The translations under genes were made by a program, and so were the position numbers. Of a DNA stretch of 64,000 nt, positions 24,026 to 37,696 are shown in pieces. The stretch comes from Glandiceps talaboti. Its lineage: Eukaryota > Hemichordata > Enteropneusta > Spengelidae. The notes beneath the pieces are model-generated. The model was not told the origin of the DNA and searched no databases. It was given only the letters and a program-made list of their open reading frames with translations. Location: assembly GCF_964340395.1 (NCBI RefSeq), contig NC_135569.1, positions 7,679,040 through 7,743,039 on the forward strand, read 5' to 3'. How positions within the stretch are numbered: the stretch's first letter is position 1; each line of letters starts with the position of its first letter.

Positions 24026-25227
24026 TACATGATATTATCAAATTTCCTTAGCATTGTGAATTTGGTAATGTTGTAGTGGTATCTCTTGATGGTCTCAAAC
24101 TTTCATTCATGACATCTGTGGGTCACTAAACTAAACATAAAGAAGTACAAGCTGTTTCTTTTTTTCTAGTCCTAGTTTCTCTGTGCCTAGTTTGGCAATA
24201 TATGTACATGTATGCCTGTGTGTATATGTGTATGTATGTATGTATGTATGTATGTATGTATGTATGTATGTATGTATGTATGTATGTGGTATGTCTGTCT
24301 GTGGACACATCAGTCTCAAAAAGTATTGTATCGATTCTATTGAAACTTGCTTCAAATCTTCCACATTTATGGTAATGACAAGAAATGATTTAAATTTCCA
24401 TAAACATCAAATAAATATTAAATGAGACAAATTTAGTTTATGTTGTTTCTAAATTACGTTTTGCACATTTTCGCAGTTTTAATTTGCTTTGTTTAAAAAA
24501 TAAATGTAACAGTTGGTAGAATAGTTAGTCCTTACTACCCAATGCGCTGGTAATAATTAAAATCTACTACATGCAGTAATAATATACGACTGCTGAACAA
24601 CCACGTGCAGCATGAAAGTATAATGATATGAAAATTCAGAAACTGAACAATCTGTACTTTCTATCTGATACACTAATTTATAGAAGTAAGATCAACGAAC
24701 TTTTATTAATGTTTCATACATGATACTAACACTGGCCTTTAATTATCTAATGTCACAAAGGATTGTGTCTTATACGTTGTTCATTCAAGGCACTTAAGAT
24801 CTTTATCTGGTCATTTCATCAACCTGCTAGCTTGCTCTGTTCAAGCTGAATAACCCTTAACTCTTACTCCTCACAATTAAAGTTGCCATATGAATTTAAA
24901 ATGGGTATTTATATAGTTTTAAAGTAATAACACAATTTTACTTTGTTTTCTAACCTAAAAACAACATAACAAAATAGACCAATTCCGTATTTTGAACTTA
25001 ACTAAATAAAAGAGCCAAAAAAATGCGTAAAAAGTGTGTCAATATACACACAGCAAGTGATTTGAAGCCAAACGGTAAAAAACAGTTAGCACTACGTCAC
25101 GTCCGGTCTTCACATGGGTGTGTTCCCTTCCCCACGTATTGAAAATCACCATGCATATATACCCCTGTAGTTTGATTATTTTTGTGTCGGTCTGTTTGTT
25201 TGCTTGTTTGTTTATTTGCTTGCTTGC

Positions 25228-25281
<54 letters not shown>

Positions 25282-26026
25282 CTTTCAACCTAAACACCTC
25301 ACTGTTCCTCTCGCAATCAGTCATCTCATATTCCTACTTCACAATCTCTAGAGATTAATTTGCAATGGATATTGCATGTCCGGCGTTAAAGGAATTCAAC
25401 TGTTTTTCCCAAGGTAATACATTGTTTTAATCAAAACTGACAGTGATATTATTAATAATTTCCATCGTAAGGTCAGGTGTTCAACCTAATATGATGAGAA
25501 CGTCATTTTACCAACCGTTATATGGGGGTAATGTTATTGTTTTGTTCGTCTGTGTCTGTCTGTCTGTCTGTCTGTCTGTCCCTGTCTATTCGCCAGTCTG
25601 TCTATATGTTTGTGTCTGTCTATGGATACATCTAAAAAATTACTGCACCAATTCTAATGGAACATGAAACACATAATTATTTTGATGATCGATCGAATGT
25701 GGTAAACATTCCATGCATGACGACGGTGATCATCATTTGCATAAATGATGAGTTTTATTAATTAGGTATTACAGGTATGCAAATTTTATACAATTTGGTA
25801 CATATATTAAGAATGCGCACCTGCCCTTTGTATTTTGATGTAGACTCTAATTTTAATGAGTACTTTGCAAGATTAAAGTAATTTACCAATTAAGTGATAT
25901 ATCATTATTGTAGCTCAGAATTTTGCATTCCAACAACTCATGGAGGAATATTAATTGAAAAGGCATATTTGCTATGATGATTGATTGTATAAATGCCATG
26001 TAAATAGAGTGGCACGTACACACACA

Positions 26027-26072
<46 letters not shown>

Positions 26073-26077
26073 TACAT

Positions 26078-26142
<65 letters not shown>

Positions 26143-28388
26143 TACATACATACATACATACATACATACATACATACATACATACATACATACATACACA
26201 TGAGGTTTTGGTAGGAATAGAGCAATATTTGACATAGTTGGCACGATTTTCTTCTTTACTTTGTCGTTAAAATCGTTAGAATCCAACTTATAGAATAACA
26301 GTAGAAATTTAACTGAAAAACGGCTTAGGTGAGATTGTACTCAAAATCCAAGCCAATCACGCACAGCAGAAAGTGTGATTCATCAAATTATATGCGCATC
26401 TGTTTACAGTACAAGCAATAGCATTGCATGTATTGGGTATGTGATTAGACGGTGACCTCTGCAGAGGTCATAGTAATCACAATACGGGAATGACACTTTC
26501 ATATGCAGGGAATTTGACTCGATGACGTATAAGGCTGTTAAAAGAAGGCGATGAGATAGGAGACCCCTTTTGGAACACATCAGCAGAAAACAGTCCAATT
26601 TGAAGGTAAATCTTCAATTGATTTTACTAGGTGTAAAAGGCCGAGAGTATATCGTTCAAGGGCATATTATTATATCTGCAAGCTGTATACAAGTATTCCA
26701 CGTATTCCAGTTCTAGGAGTGACACAGTCAGTCAAGGCTTTGTAGTCTTTTAACGGTATGGCTGGAAACAACATTGACTTCTGAATACACAGACACCCTA
26801 GATCTCTGAACTCAAATGTAAACATGCCTCGGTGGCATAGGAAGATGTACTATAGAGGGGCCGGGCAAACAAACAGGGATTTCTATAGCCAAGCCTAGCC
26901 ATTTGTATAAACAAAACCTTCCTAAAGGTTACTAGCTCGTTAGTGAAGTCGGAACTTGCTGTAAATGGGCGTAGTGTATTATCGCTCATCGTCAGACAGT
27001 TAAACGTTTGACTTACTGTTAAGCACACTCGATATTACCAATGGAAACACTTATAGCGTATTTAAATTACCAATGGCTATGTTACATCTTGCCCCAAGGT
27101 CACTATTTTAATGAAAAATCAAAATTTAATATTAGATGCCCTCGATCGGTGGTATACTTATGATAAATTATTAACGTCTTTAGCACTCTGAATGTTTGCA
27201 TCTACGTCTGGGACGATCATCTCTAAACATAAATTATCACATTCAGCGAAACGTACGATTACAATGGATTTAGGTCACAGCGCTCTCTGCAACCCAGATA
27301 TAAATGAAACACACCTACTTTCTCAAAAAAGGTCGCAGCTGTTGAGCATCCGCAGTATATATATCATGACTTGTTGCATGGTAGGCGATAGTAATTACAG
27401 TCGGTTATTGATAGAGTTTGTAAGGTGTAGGATCCAGACATATTTGTGTTAATTGAATTATACTATGAATGTATCATTTTATCTTGCACGTAGTTTATCA
27501 TATGATATACATATACGACAGGCACGATTGAGAAATGTATTCGCTTCCAATGTCATGTGAGTAATAATGCTTCACCGTCCTTGGCAAATACATTCGAAGC
27601 TCCCACATAATGAGTTTAAGCCTTGCACATTTGACATTCGTCCATGACCTTCCGATAGGGTTGGCCTCGTTCTCTAATTCGGCGCAACATCAGCTTACAT
27701 ACAGCATTCTTGATTCTTTATAAATAAATTAATTGAGGTTATTTCATAGATTAATATTTAGAACTTCGTTATTTACATTACTATGATATTATGTTCAGTA
27801 TCTTTGTTATACTTTAAATATTAACTATATTTTCGTCATATTTCCACACATGTAAGTGTAAATATGATGTGCAGAGAATACCGATATTTACAATAAATTA
27901 TGTATAGATAACACTGTGCGATGAATAATATCTCGGGATTCAGATATATCTTATAAACGTAGAATGAAACTATTGAAAGGTATATCCCTCCTTTTGTTAT
28001 ATTCAAGTATTGTACTTACCATTTGAAATGTAGACCTGTTATTTACTTTCAATTTCTGCTTAACAGTAATTTACGCATTTGTTTGACTTCCTATGTATTA
28101 ACTCAAACTCTCAGTTACAGAACGGAGTGTACTGCTGAAGTAACTTTCTAATCTGATTAACTCAGCGGAGAGTATTTTTGAAAAAAAAACTAAGTATACC
28201 TTTGTAGCAAAGAAGAGAGTAACAACGAAGTTACATCGGAGTACATCTAGAGTTAAGCTTGTGAGGAATTTGCGTGTGTAGTCAAAAAAAATATAACAGA
28301 AATAACAATACAAAACAGCAAATAGTTGTGAAACTAAATAATCATATTTTGCCTTTATCAGAGAGGATAGCACTGCGTTTATCACAAG
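24026..28388. other. intergenic with microsatellites
   Basis: Contains TGTA repeats at about 24226-24285, a TTTG then GT array at 25196-25280, TCTG repeats at 25552-25580, and a compound CA/CATA array at 26018-26200. Short ORFs show no domains. A promoter for the scramblase gene presumably lies at the right end but no clear element is visible. Confidence 0.7.
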
Positions 28389-31300
28389 ATGGCTGACAAT
28401 GAGAGAAAGGCACCGCCAGAGCAACAGCAATTATACCCAATGCATCAAATGCAGCCTGGTACACAAGGGCCGCCTGGTCAGTACGCTGCTGTTCAAGCAC
28501 ACCCGGGTATGCAACCCCCACCAGTCACCCAATATGATGTTCAACCACAGATACAATACGCACCACCTGGACAACCTGCCCAGCCACCGGTAAGTTCCGC
28601 CACAACTTTATACGTTGATTTTCTGTATTTTCAATTTACAGAAATGGGTTATTTGATCAGACCCATTCGGCACTGCTCGTGTTCAAACCCACAAAAGTAG
28701 CAAGTTGAACTCACAATATTTCAACTGAATTACATTTTGAAGGAATGTCTGAACAAAGGTTTTATTCGATTAGACAGTTTTTATATTACGAAAGATTTTG
28801 GCAGATTGTTTTATATTGGACCCGAATTAATCCAAAGTCACTCTGTTTGATCGACATGTATATGATTATAATTATAATTGTGCATTTTATATAATAAACA
28901 ATTTGTATCAATTGTGCTCGTTTGCCTATCTGAAGTGTACCAAATGAATGACTATTAATATTCATAATGACTAAATATTTCAGATGATGGCTCAACTGAA
29001 TGTACCAGGTTCCCTACTACTAATAGTTGTATATTTCAGATGATGGCGCAACCAGGTGTACCAGGTGCACAACAGCCACAAGCAGCACAGTGGATGCCAA
29101 TGCCTCAAGCACCTGTGGGTTGCCCACCTGGTTTAGAGTACCTTACACAAATAGATCAATTATTAATACACCAAAAGGTTGAAATGGCAGAAGGTAATTA
29201 AGCAATATTTGATGATTTGTCATCACAAACTAAAGGCACAACCCATATCATAGAAATAGTTTGGCTTATATTATTCATGTAATATAAAACCTCTTAACTC
29301 TTACAATTATAGTTATGGTTTGAGACTTGGTTGTGGTTGGACTGCATTTGCGAAGTCGTAAGTCAGTTCGACTCTCCAGAACAGCAAGTGTCCTCAGGGT
29401 ATTGAGTGTTTACACCTATATTGAGAATAAATCCACATGGTACGGCGTTGGACCCTTTGAGATAAAACGTGTATGCATAAATCCCTTTAGAATACAATTA
29501 AAAGATTACTATTATTATTCTATTCTAATATGATATCATATAAATGATTCCTCACATAGGGATCTACATAAATAAATAAATGTATATATATATATTAACA
29601 AACTTTTTTTTTTAATTTTTGCCTTACAGAAATAATGACAAATGGCGTACACTAACTAATAATGAATATCTAGTTTCTTTGACAACAAAATTTATTTCTG
29701 ATATATTTAGTGTTTACAGCACTACAGTTTCTGAATAGATTCGTGATCAAGAACAGTATGGGACAACAGATATACTACGCAGAGGAAGGTAAGATATTGC
29801 AATTATTTTAACAATATTAACAAAGACTTTGAGAATTGGCTTTCCATTGGTGTGTTATTCGTTAATGACTTAGCTGTGCACAGCCATATCATATTTGAAA
29901 AGACGGCACTGGTCATTCAAGCTTGGTAGTCTTTATCCTTTTGATTCTATTTCCAGGTCATTTGTTTTATCTTTATAGAATCCGATGAGTGCCACCGTCA
30001 ATGTTGTGGACCACAGCGAGGCTTCATTATGCACGTTACTGACAACATGCAGCAAGTATGCATAATTTACTGACACCACTGATAATTTGCATAGCAATTG
30101 CATTTTCATAGAATGTTCATCAGAAAATAATATAAATATTCATACATACATACATACATACATACATACATACATACATACATAGTACTGTTCTGTTTTC
30201 GATATTAAATCCTTACTTTGGCAATATACTCCATAGCTTATACCCGAATTAACTTTACTCTGCAGGAGGTTATTCGAGTTGTTCGTGAATTCAAGTGTTG
30301 CGCAGGGTTTAAATGCTGTGCTTTCTCTGATTGTTGTGCAATGGAGGTAGCAGTAGAAGCTCCTGTTGGTACCATTGTGGGATATTTTAGGCAAACGTAA
30401 GTTTACAATTAGTAAATTGAATATTCTCGTTTCTAACTTTTGTGAAGTGATGTTTTTACCAATCGATAATTCAGACACTAACATTACAATTTGAAAGCGT
30501 CATGATACTGGATAAAAGATGTATACTTTCACAAATATAAATATAAATATAAATATAAATATAAATATAAATATAAATATAAATATAAATATAAATACAA
30601 CAATTTAAGGGAAAGGGAATTGCCATACCAAGAAAAAGAGGTTTTTTCATCAACTTTTGGTGCTGGAAAGTTATTTCACATTACATAAATTTCGCTCATC
30701 AGTTGCCAAGAAACACCACTGTTGTTCTTTCAGTAGAGCACCATTGCATCATGGGACTTAGCAGCATGATTATTCATTAGATGCACACTTACTTCCTTCA
30801 CATAACGAGCTATGGATATTCAGTGTGCGCATTCGATGAATAATCATTGCTGCTAAGACCCATGAGGCAATGCTGCATCACCGAAACAACAACAGCGATG
30901 AAATAGAGTTTCAATTTGGTGTTGCAAGGCAGCCCAGCGAAAATTATGTGCAATCGCGAAATGACTCGAGAGTTTTATACATGACTGGCATTTTGTTTAG
31001 TTTAGTTAAGTTTAGTTTAGTTTAGTTTAGTTTAGTTTAGTTTAGTTTTAGTTTATTTCAGTAACAATACTAATTAAAACTGGTACAAATTGTTGAATTA
31101 CTTGGATAACACACAAAGTCAATCGAATTCAGTTACTCGATAGACTTGTCAAATACATGGAAACTCTTCATATTTTAAACATTTTTTATAAACTAATTCG
31201 ATACCCAGGGTCAGCTTGTGTGCACCATTATATGAACTCCTCGATGCTGATAGAAACTGCGTGCTGAAAATAAATGGACCCTGTTGTATTTGCCAGAACG

Positions 31301-33168
31301 TATGCTGTACGGATGACGTTGAATTTGAGGTAGGGAATGGTACCGTCTAATTATTAAAGCCCCAGTAACTTTAACATTTTGTGGTTTTTAATTTCTGTTC
31401 ATTGGAAACTACATCAAAATAAATCGATCGTTCTGGTTAGCAACTAACAATGATTTTTGTTGGCTATAGATGTATTTCATGTGCAGACTATATTATGAAA
31501 GAATTTGTTTGATTGAGATGAAAGGATATTTCAACACCTATCTTCATGAAAGACATAAAATCTGAAAGACATAAAACTAAACGAAAAGTCTAATTTACCC
31601 ACTTTTACCTAACCTGTGACCCACCCCACCACTATCTCTGTCCAGGGATAGTACGGGACACAGTACACTTTTGACTGTCTACAGCCCCAGGGGAGAGATC
31701 ATCGTCGGTAAATTAAGTCAAAGGTGGTACTTCGTCTCATACTTACTACATTTACCCTAAGTGGAAAGACATGGTCAAATGTGACTTTTCGTACAGTGTA
31801 AACGATCCAGCTAATCAGAGCAGACACAAATAAACAAAACAAAAACACATCTGGATCGCCCACACAGAAGTGTAATATTAGTTGTGTGGAGCCACTTTCC
31901 CTGTTTTAATGTAAATCGTCATTCCATGTTTGATATGTAGATTCATAGCCAAGAAGATGTGATTGGTAAAATCAGCAAGCAGTGGGGAGGTATATTTAAA
32001 GAGGCGTACACTACGGCTACTAATTTTTCATTGGCATGTAAGTATATGTTATAAGTCGAGCCACGAATAGTTAAGGAATATCTATGGTTCAAAGTTTAAA
32101 ACGTACATTATTACAATAATAAGGCACCTGATGCTGTGACAGTTATGCATTGGCAGAAAATGCTCATTTGCATATATTATTTTATTTTTTTTGTAACTGG
32201 ATATACGTTCTCCTTATAATATAACAACAAACAAATTTCAAAGATTAATCATGTAAAAACCAAACTCGATATAACATACAATAGCTCTCATCCAAATTGA
32301 TAAAATGTCATTATCACAACAAGGTTTACTTAAAATGTGTTATTTGCAATAATTTTGGCTTAATTTAATTAGGGAGATTTAATTCGTGCTTTGTGAAACA
32401 AAGAAACAGAAAAAGTAAAACCAATATTTCAATCAAATGTTCATAAAACAGAAAGGATAAAATGGCCTTATCTACATAACATGTGATGAGTTTCCGAAGA
32501 AGGTACACTGTTTTTAAGCTTACCTTGTCAGAGGTGTAGTTTTTCATTCATTATATATTTAGAGACTGGGCCACTTGTTACATGGTTGTTAGACATGCAT
32601 GACCCTTCTCAAAGTTTACATTATTTAAAGTGGCCATATGGATGAGAATTTGGTATTTATTATTAATAAACGGCAAAACATTAAACAATGTGTAAAATGT
32701 TTGTTATTGTACGTACAATAACAAACTTTTTACACTTTTTGCATCTTTTTGCAATGTATTGAGTTATGAACATGGACTTGGTATATGTTATTTCACATTA
32801 TTTTTTCAAGTAGAAAAATATAGTGAAGCTGTTTTATCAAATGAAAATCCAAAATAAATACCAAATTCTCATCCATATGGCCACTTTAAAATAGAAAACA
32901 AATTGTCATGTATGACATGGAGTGTTTGCTATATTTTTCTAGCTCATTTATCATTGATGCATAGCTTCATAGTATACTTATAATTCATTTTCTCGTTTTC
33001 TAATTATCTACATGTCACCTCATTTCAACACCGTGTCCAAATTCTGTTATTCTTACAGTCCCCCTGGATCTGGACGTTAAACTAAAAGCCCTGTTAATCG
33101 GAGGCGTATTCCTCATTGTAAGTAATTTTCTTTTGGTATTCTTGCCGCTTGTTTAAAATATGACAGAC

Positions 33169-33213
<45 letters not shown>

Positions 33214-35899
33214 ATGTGTGTGTGTCTGTGTGTGTCGGTGTCTGTGTGTCTGTGTCTATGACTGTCTATGTATGTGTATGTGTATGTACCTGTCAGTCTG
33301 TTTGAGTTTGTGTATGTGTATGTGTGTGTGCCTGTCTGTGTGTACGTGTTTGTTTGTGTATCCGTGTCTGTGATTCCCCTACTCAAGTACAAAAGTAACC
33401 AATGTACTACAGCCCAGCAAGACATGAGTTTTTACTGTATTAAAATAGATTTAAGTTGATATTTATTGATTATGATAGTAGTCCATTTACATGTATCCTT
33501 ACTAAATTATGTCTGCATCCATACCAATACAGAGTTAGTCATTAAGATTACTATTTTTGGTTTGATAGATTAGATTTGATTAAAATTCTAAAATTCTAAA
33601 ATTACCTTGATATATATAATAGCAGAAGTATTTGATTGATAGTTACTATTGTCATCATAGCCAAACATTGCTTTTATCACGAACCATCGCCATAACTGCT
33701 CACGAGTTTCGTAGCATTGTGTATGTTGATGAACACAATATACATCATGTATGTCCCATCATGATCATGACTCATAAAAATTTAACCTTTGCACTACATT
33801 CACACGTTTTCAGAGCAATGAATCACCATCAAAGTATACCTATAGTAAAGATGTATGGATAAGGACCTACTTGTACTCACATTCCCAAAGGTATGCACAT
33901 CCCTTGGGGATTCACCTCCTTGTGATACGCCCAGGAGCTGTGTATATATGGTATTTTGAACAGAATGTTATTAATTATGCATAAATAAAATGACACCTCA
34001 ATAGTCTGTGTTACCATGGTACCATACATCAATCGAATACACAATTAGTGCACCTGTTATATATGTATATGTGTGACAACCGTAAATTAGTTTTTTTCTC
34101 CTGCATGGCTCAAATTTCTGCACATTACTATATCAAGGTCATTAGTATATGTACACATCCTCCTAACATATATTCAGGTGAATGTTTATTCGGTGTGATA
34201 AGTACCAGAATATTAAGCCCTATGGTGAATGGTCAGTGTAACTGCTACTACGGTAATTATAAGATAGAAATGTTATTCTTTGGAGTTTGGTAAGATTGAA
34301 GGACGTTGACAAGGAATCTTCCTTCGGTCAATAACGAGAGTGAATATTAACCCGAAAAGAAGATTCGTCTTTATTTTGTAAATGAACAGCAGAAAGACAA
34401 CTGAAAAGTCATATGTTTCTAGAAAATTTGTCTATAACATGCACACTGCTCCTTATGCAGATACTTGTAATTTACAATGTTACACTTTGTCGTAAATAAA
34501 TCAATATTTTTGAAAAGAAGGTAGCTATATTATATTTATATTATACCCGTATACTGATGGCGCAAATCGACAGATCTGATTGGTCTAGACATCAAACTAG
34601 CGCGTCTATTAAATGAGCTATAATGAACAGTTGGCATGTGTCCAAATGTTGATGTTTTAATACAAAATACTTGGAGTTTACTGTTGTCGTCTGCTACGAC
34701 CATTGTAGTCCGAAGTGAGTGAACTCTGCGAATTGTCAAATGAGGATTTTCACAATGAGACAATAGATTACGGGAAACTATGAAGGACATTTCGAAAGCA
34801 GTCGCGTACTTGTACAAATCATCGACTACTATAAGGTCAAGGCATGCACGCGATCGGTTCTAGTATAGCCTCTGCTGGGCAGGAGTGGAAACAGGTGTAA
34901 GTGTGTCTAGTCATAAAAATGAAGCAAATTGTAAGAGCTTACACTGACAGACTTACCATTAATCAAATTAGAATTTTGTCTGGGATCCTGTCCTATAGTG
35001 CGAGTGTCAGTCATCAATCCGAGTGAGAAATCCCCAAACCCGAAAGTGTACTGACGTATAGTAGCTTCCTAAAATACATTGTCATCAACCTGCCACCATG
35101 TCTATCTTCTCATTCTATCGTGTCGCGAAGCTGGCCGGGCAGGAAGCATGCTGTATTCAGTAACCCACTTTAAGTTTATACCTTGAGCCATACAGGCTAG
35201 GCGGCTTATGCATAAATGTACTTTTAATGAGTCGATCAATGTACAGATTATCCCTAGAAATGAGTAACAGTTCAAATAAATCCAGTTGCTGCAGGACGCA
35301 CATTCATGGTCGACTCGTCAGATCAGCTGCCTTGAAATCATCATTGTTATGCAAATTATATATGGGCGCAGATGAAAACAGAAAAACGTTATTGTTCGTA
35401 TCTTTTTTCCGATTTTTTCAATATACTGGTATAATATAAAAATGATACCCCCCCCCACCCCCCGCCCCATCCACCAGGTTCGCGATACTGGTGAATAGTC
35501 ATTATGCAGTCATGGATATAAATTATATAACACCATAAAGATGATTGATGTAACACCAGGTTGAGTAACTCTTAGTTCTAAAACGATCAGAGGCAAGGAT
35601 TGGGACATGGTTCGTGATAGAAGCAATGGTATCACATATAAATGTGACATATATATGGTCAGGAAAATGTAAATTAGTTATGACATTACTAAGCTATTGG
35701 TTAAGTGTTATGCTAAGATTACACCAATGTTTAATACCTGATACATTACACGAGACACTTTTATTGTCATAACACATATTATTTATATTCATCGACAATA
35801 TCCAATTATCTTGCTTTTTACTGTTTCTTTCAGGACTTCATGTACTTTGAGCAAAAAGCCAACCAAGGTAACCAGGGAGGACGGCGCCGCCGGCGATAA
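28389..35899 (+). CDS. phospholipid scramblase (PLSCR family)
   Basis: Type II membrane protein family that moves phospholipids between bilayer leaflets. Exons 28389-28589, 29040-29193, 29711-29788, 29979-30055, 30266-30396, 31209-31329, 31941-32037, 33059-33117 and 35834-35899 sum to 984 bases, 327 residues, phases matching throughout (human PLSCR1 is 318). The first 95 or so residues are rich in Pro, Gln and Gly, as in PLSCR1. The core opens with [18 protein letters not shown], a diagnostic block. Cys clusters ([27 protein letters not shown]) are candidate palmitoylation sites. [20 protein letters not shown] near residues 286-306 holds the single membrane helix. The calcium-motif region reads [13 protein letters not shown] where PLSCR1 has TDADNFGIQFPLD: two of three acidic positions are Thr. 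It ends in a basic GGRRRRR tail. Orthology to one vertebrate PLSCR is not decidable here. Confidence 0.95.
28976..29074 (+). repeat. duplicated splice acceptor before scramblase exon 2
   Basis: TATTTCAGATGATGGC followed by a CAAC-x-GTACCAGGT segment occurs twice, 56 bases apart. The second copy (exon start 29040) keeps the reading frame. Use of the first (exon start 28984) would hit an in-frame TGA at 29041, so it would give a non-productive transcript. Confidence 0.6.
30141..30600. repeat. microsatellites in scramblase introns 4 and 5
   Basis: CATA repeats at 30141-30184 lie in intron 4. TATAAA repeats at 30536-30597 lie in intron 5. Exon 5 (30266-30396) lies between them. Confidence 0.9.
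30645..30985 (+). mobile_element. inverted-repeat element, family B copy
   Basis: In scramblase intron 5. It shares with the 21039-21468 element, in order, CATCAACTT-x-GGT-x-CTGGA, TTGCCAAGAAACACCA, GATTATTCATTAGATGCAC, ATATTCAGTGTGC and TTTCAATTTGGTGTT. Its outer ends are lost or diverged, so the TTAA sites are not seen. No coding capacity. Confidence 0.6.
30998..31052. repeat. (GTTTA)n pentanucleotide repeat
   Basis: About ten TTTAG/GTTTA units in scramblase intron 5, just right of the family B element. Confidence 0.85.
32629..32885. mobile_element. TTAA-flanked MITE, family A
   Basis: 257 bases in scramblase intron 7, flanked by TTAA at 32625-32628 and 32886-32889. Terminal inverted repeats are long: AGTGGCCATATGGATGAGAA at the left is matched by its reverse complement at the right, extending into a TTTGGTATTTA block. 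A second palindrome (TTGTTATTGTACGTACAATA) lies near 32700-32725. There is no ORF. Copy two is at 44894-45221. TTAA sites suggest piggyBac-type mobilisation. Confidence 0.8.
33172..33362. repeat. (GT)n compound microsatellite in scramblase intron 8
   Basis: GT dinucleotides passing into CTGT and GTAT variants. ORFs across it are artefacts. Confidence 0.95.
33363..35833 (+). other. scramblase intron 8, otherwise unremarkable
   Basis: The long last intron (33118-35833) holds no recognisable exon after the GT array. A C-rich tract lies at 35450-35475. Confidence 0.5.
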
Positions 35900-36204
35900 T
35901 ACTTCTGCTACAAAATGATCGGACATCCTGACCCTTCAATGTTGTGGTTTTATCTAATCGTTTCTTCAAATATACCGTTCACTGTGATTCACTTCTGTAT
36001 CGTTGAGATCAATTTTAAAAAAGGTGCACATTTTACACTCAAAATAACTCTAAACTACACTTTTGAAGGGTTTTAAAGAAAATATATTGCCTTACATTTA
36101 TTATACAGTATTGATTTAATACATAAACCAATTCACATCACCAAAGAAAAACCAACGAAAATACAACCTTTAAGTTGTTTGTGATAAACATGATGTAATA
36201 TTGC

Positions 36205-36650
36205 CTACTCTATTCTAACCTATCTAGCTTGACCTAACCTAACCTCATCAAACTCAGTATCACCTCACCTGACTCAAACTAACCTTATATCGTAGCCTAA
36301 CCTAACCTTATATTGTAACTTAACCCAATCTAACCTGACCAAACCTAATCTAACATAGCCTAACCACATGTAACTTAATCTCACCTAACTTTATAACATA
36401 ACGTAACCTATCCTCATCAACCTTATAACCTAATCACACCTAACCTGACCTTACCTAACCTAACCTAACCCAACATAACATAACCTAATCACGCCTGGCC
36501 TAGACTATACACAACTCACTTAACCCAAGTTATCTTGTCGAAGCTAAACCTAACCTAGCATGACATGACATGACAGGACATGACATGGCATGACATGACC
36601 TAGCTTGCACTTACCTAACCTAGACTAGACTATATTCTCTTACCCAAAAC
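36205..36650. repeat. degenerate (TAACC)n array
   Basis: Over 400 bases of imperfect CCTAA/TAACC units, with variants TAACT, TAATC and TGACC, and a GACAT subarray at 36560-36600. The unit equals the TTAGG repeat of arthropod telomeres, but the array is internal and degenerate, so it is better called a pentanucleotide satellite. Confidence 0.85.
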
Positions 36651-37696
36651 TAACATCGTGTAACCTAGATTAACTAGTCTAATGTACCCTAACTTCAAAT
36701 ATGTGCACATGATGCCAAAATATGACAGCACCTTCGATCAAATTACATAACTGCAAGACGAAAGTAAAAACAAATCTTTTAAAATTTCAAATATTGAATT
36801 TGAGCTGGCACGCTGTTGCTGCCTCCTTTGCTAATGTATAACTACGTTGAGATTTTCATGTGTAAAGTATAGATTTTATTTTGGTAATATTCGATTCATA
36901 GGCCACATTACTTTCTAGAGAGAGGCTAAAATACAGTATTACAGTTATGGTACTTAGTCATCTTGGGAAAAATAAAATTCCGGTCAAACTCGAAACAATC
37001 AAATTAATTGTTTTATAAAATGGTTCCACAGAAGAGAGTGCTACATGCGGCAGAAAGGCATAAATATTAATTCGTTTTAGTATAGTATTACTGCCAAGGC
37101 CTTTATTTGGCAAGTGGCTTTATCTGTACTAGCTGTAAGTGGGATATTATTATTTTCAACATCCAACAACATATTCACTGAAAATTGTTAAAATACCAAT
37201 AATTATACATGTCATCTGAGGTATATTTTATCCATAGTACAGTAATAAGTTGAAATCAAGATTCATTTGGGTGCTGATGTTTTGGGCGGACCCACAAATA
37301 ATTAAATTGGATATATTGCACCTACATGATATGTGTCCCGCTACACAAATATATTTACCCACAGGTGATTCAATACTTGCACTGTGTACGATATTACAAT
37401 TAATAATAAAACAGTTTCAAAAAACGTTCCTGTTGCAGCTAGTGCAGCTTAGAAAGATCGGATAGCGTGTAGAGAATGTAGCTGTAACTTTGTTTATAAA
37501 CTGTAATATTTTTTCATAGCTTTTGAGTTTTGGCACAAAATTTTGCTGTTCAATTTCGGATATGTACCCAAAGTTACATGTTACTGATAAGTCTACATAA
37601 AAATTAAATTTAATGTTGAAATTGTGATGTAGTGTCTGTTTATTGTATTTTATATGGACGTGAATCTCCTTTAGATCTGGAGAGTGGTAAGACTGT

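Noticed and set aside
34535-35436. A 0.9-kb element bounded by ATATTATACC-like inverted ends in scramblase intron 8
   Set aside because: The end match is only about 20 AT-rich bases with mismatches, no target duplication is seen and inner sequence shows no symmetry.
36205-36650. Telomere
   Set aside because: Internal, degenerate and flanked by ordinary gene-containing DNA on both sides.
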